DNA of 17,184 nt from Bacteroidota bacterium (GTDB lineage Bacteria > Bacteroidota > Ignavibacteria > SZUA-365). Made by a program: the position numbers and the translations under genes. Where the stretch lies: contig JAGTUZ010000030.1 of NCBI GenBank assembly GCA_018224415.1, positions 1 through 17,184 of the forward strand, read 5' to 3'. The notes under the pieces were generated by a model. That model was not told where the DNA came from, ran no database searches, and was given only the letters and a program-made list of their open reading frames with translations. Shown in pieces: positions 13,601 through 17,184 of the stretch; position 1 is the stretch's first letter, and every line of letters starts with the position of its first letter.

Positions 13601-16521
13601 CCCGCCGACTGCGTCTGGGAGAGCGTCGTCCCGGGCGACGAGGTCGCGATCATACCGGTCTGCACCTGGCTGTGGCCCTTCGTACTCTTGCGTCGCGCCG
13701 GCGGTGTCGACGACGGCGGAGGCGGCGGGGCCGCGACCGCGCGCACCGCGAGACGGTGCGCCTTGACATATACAACGAACTCGCCAATATCCTCCGTGCC
13801 CTCGGGAAGCATCATCCCCAGCGTATCGGGATGATACAGCTCGATATTATCCGGCATGATGTACACCGTTTGATACCCCGACGGGGCGGCGGAGGTGAAC
13901 ACCTCGTCGTAGTTGAATTTCTTGATGGCCATGCGCGAGGCTGCGCGGGACACGGTGAATTTCACGCGTTTGGCCACGGCCGACTGTACGATGTTCGGGT
14001 TGGCCTGCATGGTCTGGCCCAGCAAGACGGGCCTCGGAGGGAAGATGGGTGTGAGTTTGAATTTTTTTGTCGTGTGGACATTGAGCCCGGTTCCGATGCG
14101 CACGGTCGCGGCCACAGGCCGACCGAACTCGTCGATGACCTTGCCATGCACAACCAGATTGGGCTCCATCAAGATGCTCGGGAACGTGCGCTGGCGGCCC
14201 TTCTTCAACTGGATCTTGTCCACCGCCAGGATCGCCGGTACCTGGCGGGGCTTGTAACCATACTTGAGCACTTTCAGATAGTAATAGTCGTCCTGTCCCG
14301 TCGGAATCATGTCGTCGAAACAGAAACCTCCCGAGTCGTTGGTTTTCTGCCACTTCAGGCAGACGTGTGTCGTGGGCGACTTGTAATAGAGTCCAACGGA
14401 GGCCCCCTCAATCGGCTGGATGCGGTTGTCGGCGCGGAACACGCGTCCTTTGACCCGTGGGTTTTTCGGATACATGCGCGCGTCCACACCGGCACGGTAG
14501 TCGTCGGGAATGTATTGTTCGTTGTGGATGACCTGGTCCCAGTTCATCGACTGGCCGAGTTCGTCGAGTTCCCCGAGCAGGAAACCGAAGCGGAATTTCT
14601 GCCAGCGCGTGGCATACCAGTAGACGCTTTCCTCCGGATTCATGACGATGATGTCGTACTTGTCGCCCGCGCCAACGCTTTTCACGACGTGTTTGAAGGT
14701 AACCAGTCCGTCGGCGTCGGTCTCGCCCTTGGCGATGATCTCCCCGCCGAGCGGGAGGACCGACGACTCGTAGGGGAACAGCGTTCCTTCATTCGGCGGG
14801 ACGTCGAACGGGCGGTTGCGCCTGATGATATGCACGTTCATCCCGGGCAGCAGCTGCGTGCTGTCGAGCATGTCACGCACCAGTACGGTCACGTTGTAGC
14901 TGCGAACAAGAGAGTAGATGGTCCCGATATCCACGGACTCGCTGGGCTGCACCTTGAATTCGTCACTTGGCGAACACAGATGCGGGTCGGTGACGCGGAT
15001 GCTGTAATAGCGATAGAGGTCGCCGGTGAAGTCGCAGCGCCCCACGTCCCCGGTTCCGCCGGAATGGATTTGCGCGTCCTTGTACAGCCGGCCGGTGGAG
15101 TCCTTCGCGAAGAAATGGAATTCGAAACTCCCATCGCTGTTCGTGGTCGCTGTGGCGACGACCTGCTCGCTGTAGAAGTTCTTTCCGTCCGTGGCAAAGG
15201 GATAAATGCCACACACCGGATCGGTGCGCACGTTGCGGTACAACGTGAGGTGGATGCCGCCGAGGGGCAGGTCCTGCTTGCCGTTTAACAGGAGTACGTT
15301 GCCCATTTTCATGGTCGCGGCGGGTTTGACCGCCAGCATCCCCGACGTCTCGCCGGTCGATTTGATGGCGCCCGACTTGGTCGTCTGTGTCTTGGTTGTC
15401 TGTGCCTTGGTCTTCCCTGATTGTGATGGGGGCTTGGTTTTGGAGTCCGTCGGCGCACCCTTGCCTGCCTTGGAATCAAACACGGTGACCGAGCGCGGAA
15501 CGGGAATGTGCGAGGGATAGAAGGTCGTCCGCAGCGTGCCGCGGATGGTGGTCATCCCTGAATAAATAAAATTCGGTGAGGTATTGACCTGCGACAAAGC
15601 CGATTTCGTCACATCGCTCAATCCTTTTATCACATCCTTCGATCGTGTGGTCTGCTTGCCGCCCGCGGTTGTTTTTGTATCCTTGAAGCCCGGAGGGATC
15701 GGAGGATCATATTCAAAGATCCAGATTTCGCTGTAGCCCTCGTTCGCGAAGGTGTAGCGCTCCTGCGGGTCGAAGGCGCGAACCTGCCAGGCGTAGTGAT
15801 GCCCTTTTTCCAGTTGCGGATCGGAGGGAAGGATCTGATAGGCAGAAATGCCGGTCTCTCGCTGGATGATGGGGATGTTCGACTTGATCGCCTGGGCATA
15901 ATTGCTCTGTCCTTTGACGAGTTCGATCAAGGTGACTTCATACCGGGCGAACTCGCCGGTGCCAAGGGGAACAACCGTCCACTGGAAACCGGGTGTCGTC
16001 TGCAGGTCGAGTTCGTTTGCCGGCGCGATCAACGTCGGCGGCATGATCAGGCGCACGGCGAAGCGCGCGCAGGCCTCTGGGCTGAGCATGTTGTAGGGCG
16101 GACCATACGCCATGAGCTGCACGCAGATGCGGAAGTTGTCTTCCGGCAGACGGCCACTGCGCCGGATTTCCTCGCTCGTCGGTCCGACATACATCACCGT
16201 GCCTTCCTCGAGAATACCGATGTCGAGGGCGTTGAAGATGCTTGTCCCGGGCGGGACCAGCACCGGGGGAATCGGGGCATCGCCGGCGACCTCCGCCACA
16301 CGTCCGCGGGCGTCGCCCTCGATGTACCCCATGAAACGGACCTCAACATCCGTACCTGTCGGATTTGTGACGATGAATCGCAGGAGGTTCGGATTGGAGC
16401 GCCAGTCCGATATGTAGGGAGACGGATTCGGATCCATCTGCACAACCACGTTGAGTTGGGCCGCCGCAGGGGAGGCCAGCAGCAGAAGGAGGCCCAGGAG
16501 AGCTATCGAATGTCGTTTCAT
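10621..16521 (-). CDS. Giant secreted TANFOR-like surface protein
   Basis: A 1966-residue exported protein with signal peptide 1-21 (cleavage after AAA, before QLNVVVQ). Residues about 22-160 (QMDPNPSPYISDW, LLRFIVTNPTG, ILEEGTVMY) resemble the TANFOR domain I recall from FCB-group proteins. Residues about 161-272 are FN3/Ig-like. Residues about 280-400 are a Lys/Thr/Ser-rich linker containing TTKTQTTK. Beta-sandwich modules resembling carboxypeptidase regulatory domains follow at about 405-535, 540-630, 688-785, 786-925 and 1060-1150, with a Pro-rich hinge at 930-945. Residues 1150-1966 are an unrecognised beta-rich region with a cysteine cluster (C1928, C1932, C1937) near the end. No T9SS tail is present. 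The ATG at 16519-16521 has AAGGAG seven bases upstream; an earlier in-frame ATG (16566) is less likely. It lies 61 bp after an outer-membrane barrel-like gene. Function is unknown; a surface adhesin or assembly component is inferred. Confidence 0.87.
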   Translation of the reverse strand: MKRHSIALLGLLLLLASPAAAQLNVVVQMDPNPSPYISDWRSNPNLLRFIVTNPTGTDVEVRFMGYIEGDARGRVAEVAGDAPIPPVLVPPGTSIFNALDIGILEEGTVMYVGPTSEEIRRSGRLPEDNFRICVQLMAYGPPYNMLSPEACARFAVRLIMPPTLIAPANELDLQTTPGFQWTVVPLGTGEFARYEVTLIELVKGQSNYAQAIKSNIPIIQRETGISAYQILPSDPQLEKGHHYAWQVRAFDPQERYTFANEGYSEIWIFEYDPPIPPGFKDTKTTAGGKQTTRSKDVIKGLSDVTKSALSQVNTSPNFIYSGMTTIRGTLRTTFYPSHIPVPRSVTVFDSKAGKGAPTDSKTKPPSQSGKTKAQTTKTQTTKSGAIKSTGETSGMLAVKPAATMKMGNVLLLNGKQDLPLGGIHLTLYRNVRTDPVCGIYPFATDGKNFYSEQVVATATTNSDGSFEFHFFAKDSTGRLYKDAQIHSGGTGDVGRCDFTGDLYRYYSIRVTDPHLCSPSDEFKVQPSESVDIGTIYSLVRSYNVTVLVRDMLDSTQLLPGMNVHIIRRNRPFDVPPNEGTLFPYESSVLPLGGEIIAKGETDADGLVTFKHVVKSVGAGDKYDIIVMNPEESVYWYATRWQKFRFGFLLGELDELGQSMNWDQVIHNEQYIPDDYRAGVDARMYPKNPRVKGRVFRADNRIQPIEGASVGLYYKSPTTHVCLKWQKTNDSGGFCFDDMIPTGQDDYYYLKVLKYGYKPRQVPAILAVDKIQLKKGRQRTFPSILMEPNLVVHGKVIDEFGRPVAATVRIGTGLNVHTTKKFKLTPIFPPRPVLLGQTMQANPNIVQSAVAKRVKFTVSRAASRMAIKKFNYDEVFTSAAPSGYQTVYIMPDNIELYHPDTLGMMLPEGTEDIGEFVVYVKAHRLAVRAVAAPPPPPSSTPPARRKSTKGHSQVQTGMIATSSPGTTLSQTQSAGMAANIGINQFLLPLLSNNIVLQGCTITVNGEKPDSIDAFGVQYFVWFSPSDQADVKVTGPPDKDFVPKEVSANVLDEAPVWFEMNVPVELGGRLTGTVSVGEVRVAGARVALYDNPAEAEPQQTYTDAQGKYVLRGIRAGMHNFLAAKSKSQLIGDTAAIEITRGQESILDFELTAYNDMDITTLLGFPIEVTFLDSTSRGVEISGTFVELATSAQFGPEDSTSGLPFVEIVIEASSQSNENGIPYAEPSTLPLVTPVNIWDITAFNGVYRGLQHDTENGLRVRRTDGRGEIFGAVTIKANSFTFPGGSLDLGMANIALSIAPGTAEGLIIPAITSDGSPASTLPQGFHPLGEDGNALKYELYDFQTSCDSMRSYFRDDTLSLATILHTNIQNIATPDLAIDIGALRVHHNDVETVGSNDDLLIVLEEDWKIDSRSWTLDQNGLSLDSGTVRAGFLGVPFVGMQVFPNQITFGDFETIDKIIMSTVAEINITGDVQFGFDPGTMHWMLSVGPKTLGEDECGWMSPIFPMDPSDRIRFENFYFQSSGAKGFTMKSGAIVTLSKVGQYVINQFIPKTDYIQIAGSLDLGIPNLPMINHIAHIREHEDEIVFQPDAINETITVNGVNIKFKTAKGEQDWQVGGLHSGVTIYEQDAFSLGAMLHHTPAKTELIVNEGEVVDVGTEVKMTDVVGEMHVSNDAWELFWFEGDLQNKDQGGRLKFTVQGDIVADGQSIGVDKIETPFGDISLVYNFQEQQLEGTMHVEQDLDGTYIVGDATLLVSGAGKGWYFFVGASFTLPQPKVDGTAAFAVGNFKLTQEQLDQFADYSYERKSLPPQFHNFNGFFFEGTVMIPPPVFCPNFDFDFGIVKAYMICQVGANARFGMNFGPVDTYFISIRGIGKLEAGVGMSVVIACAGVSAGVLIEPNVEGMYQSDGTWYVLGDFPITLYGTAYAGWGICDSECDGSLCDKESVSASITLGMKGYVGSDDKYFKFYFK

Positions 16522-16545
16522 GACCCGCTCCTTGCAGGATACTGT

Positions 16546-16557
16546 ATGGAATTCCAT
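16546..16557. other. 12-bp perfect palindrome
   Basis: ATGGAATTCCAT is a perfect palindrome in the 61-bp gap between the barrel-like gene and the giant gene. It could be an operator half-site pair, but a 12-bp palindrome is expected a few times by chance in a window of this size. Confidence 0.4.
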
Positions 16558-16582
16558 GAATGTCATGTTCGGACGCGAGGCG

Positions 16583-17184
16583 TCACTGGTTGCCGAAGGC
16601 GAAGGCGCGGCTGTACTGCAGCCGGACCTGGTTGCCTTCGTAGGATTGGCGTGAGGGATTCACCGCGTGGTAGTTGTTGTACTGGTAGCGAAGATCGAGC
16701 ACATCGGCACGGCTCAAACGGTAACGCATGCCGAGCGTCAGCAGATGCTGTGTGTCGGTCTCACCTTCGCTCGAGGCGCGGGTCAGGTTGATGGCCCAGG
16801 AAAGACTGGCGTTGAGCGTATTGTCGAAAAACGCGCGGTTGGCCTCGAGTGTCAGTCCGCGGACGATATTCGTGAGAAACACCGTGTGGATCTCGGTGAA
16901 TATGAAAGCGGTGGAGAAGCCATACCCCGAGGCGAACCCCAGTGTATAACTGAGCATGGCGGTGAGCACGTCGTTGTCGGAGTTCGTGCCCGTAAGGAGA
17001 TTCTCGTCAGTGAACGCCTGCCGTGTGAGCAGCAGCATGAGGAAGTGCTGCGTGCCCGTGCCCGTGATGGCCAGACGCGGCGAGAGCGACCAGGACTGCG
17101 AGACGTTGTCGAGACGCGTGCTGTCGTTGACGGGCACGGCGCCGGCGGCACTGGACATGCTGTAGTTGCTGAAGTTTCCATCGA
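16583..17184 (-). CDS. Outer-membrane beta-barrel-like protein, C-terminal part (cut by window edge)
   Basis: The frame is open from the right edge to the TGA at 16583, giving about 200 residues of a protein whose start lies outside the window. An internal ATG at 17158 is unlikely to be the true start because the frame continues through it without a stop. The visible part is a run of alternating polar and hydrophobic beta strands with aromatic ends and short turns (SYTLGFASGYGFSTAFIF, LLTLGMRYRLSRADVLDLRY, VRLQYSRAFAF). It is nearly free of charged clusters and cysteine, as expected of a transmembrane beta-barrel. No family could be named. Its position directly upstream of two large secreted proteins suggests it is their outer-membrane partner, but this is inference. 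Confidence 0.75.
   Translation of the reverse strand, partial: DGNFSNYSMSSAAGAVPVNDSTRLDNVSQSWSLSPRLAITGTGTQHFLMLLLTRQAFTDENLLTGTNSDNDVLTAMLSYTLGFASGYGFSTAFIFTEIHTVFLTNIVRGLTLEANRAFFDNTLNASLSWAINLTRASSEGETDTQHLLTLGMRYRLSRADVLDLRYQYNNYHAVNPSRQSYEGNQVRLQYSRAFAFGNQ

Noticed and set aside
10816..15288. A 1490-codon open frame on the plus strand, opposite the giant gene
   Set aside because: It is antisense to a well-supported gene with signal peptide and ribosome binding site. Its translation is Asp/Val/His/Arg/Glu-rich and low in domain-like order, as expected from the reverse complement of GC-rich codons.

Overview
The window reads as GC-rich chromosomal DNA from a member of the Bacteroidota/Chlorobiota/Ignavibacteriota (FCB) group. 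The strongest clue is a complete type IX secretion (T9SS) sorting tail at the end of the plus-strand gene at 4389-6758. Supporting clues are a giant surface protein with a TANFOR-like N-terminus and several fibronectin-III or carboxypeptidase-regulatory-like secreted proteins. Gene density, strong GGAGG-type ribosome binding sites and ATGA stop/start overlaps show normal bacterial operons. The high GC suggests a Kapabacteria/Ignavibacteria/Rhodothermia-like lineage rather than Bacteroides, but this is inference. I see no rRNA, tRNA, CRISPR, transposase or phage gene.

Region 1 (1-4045, minus strand) begins at the left edge with a perfect 7-bp tandem repeat array. It ends a few bases from the stop codon of a four-gene operon. 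In transcription order the operon encodes an octaheme c-type cytochrome of the tetrathionate-reductase (OTR) family, a four-helix di-heme-type cytochrome b, and two YeeE/YedE (DUF395) membrane proteins. The second of these carries a C-terminal rhodanese-like domain. The first two junctions are 4-bp overlaps and the third is an 11-bp gap, so the genes are probably translated together. The simplest reading is a membrane module that takes up a reduced sulfur species or oxyanion through the YeeE/YedE pair and exchanges electrons between the quinone pool (cytochrome b) and the periplasmic octaheme enzyme. Substrate and direction are not proven by sequence.

Region 2 (4046-6758) holds a divergent intergenic region with one weak promoter candidate on each strand. 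It is followed by a T9SS-exported protein with an unidentified N-terminal domain, an FN3 domain, a large unassigned domain and the sorting tail.

Region 3 (6824-8305, minus) is a lone B12-binding radical SAM protein of the DUF4070 type. A 270-bp gap with three hairpins separates it from the genes upstream.

Region 4 (8577-17184, minus) is a probable three-gene surface operon: the C-terminal part of an outer-membrane beta-barrel-like protein (cut by the right edge), a 1966-residue TANFOR-like secreted protein, and a 676-residue multi-FN3 secreted protein. The last two are only 13 bp apart. Together they look like a cell-surface assembly, perhaps a barrel with large extracellular or periplasmic partners, but no function can be assigned. 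Very long antisense open frames occur opposite the genes throughout; I treat them as by-products of GC-rich codon usage.
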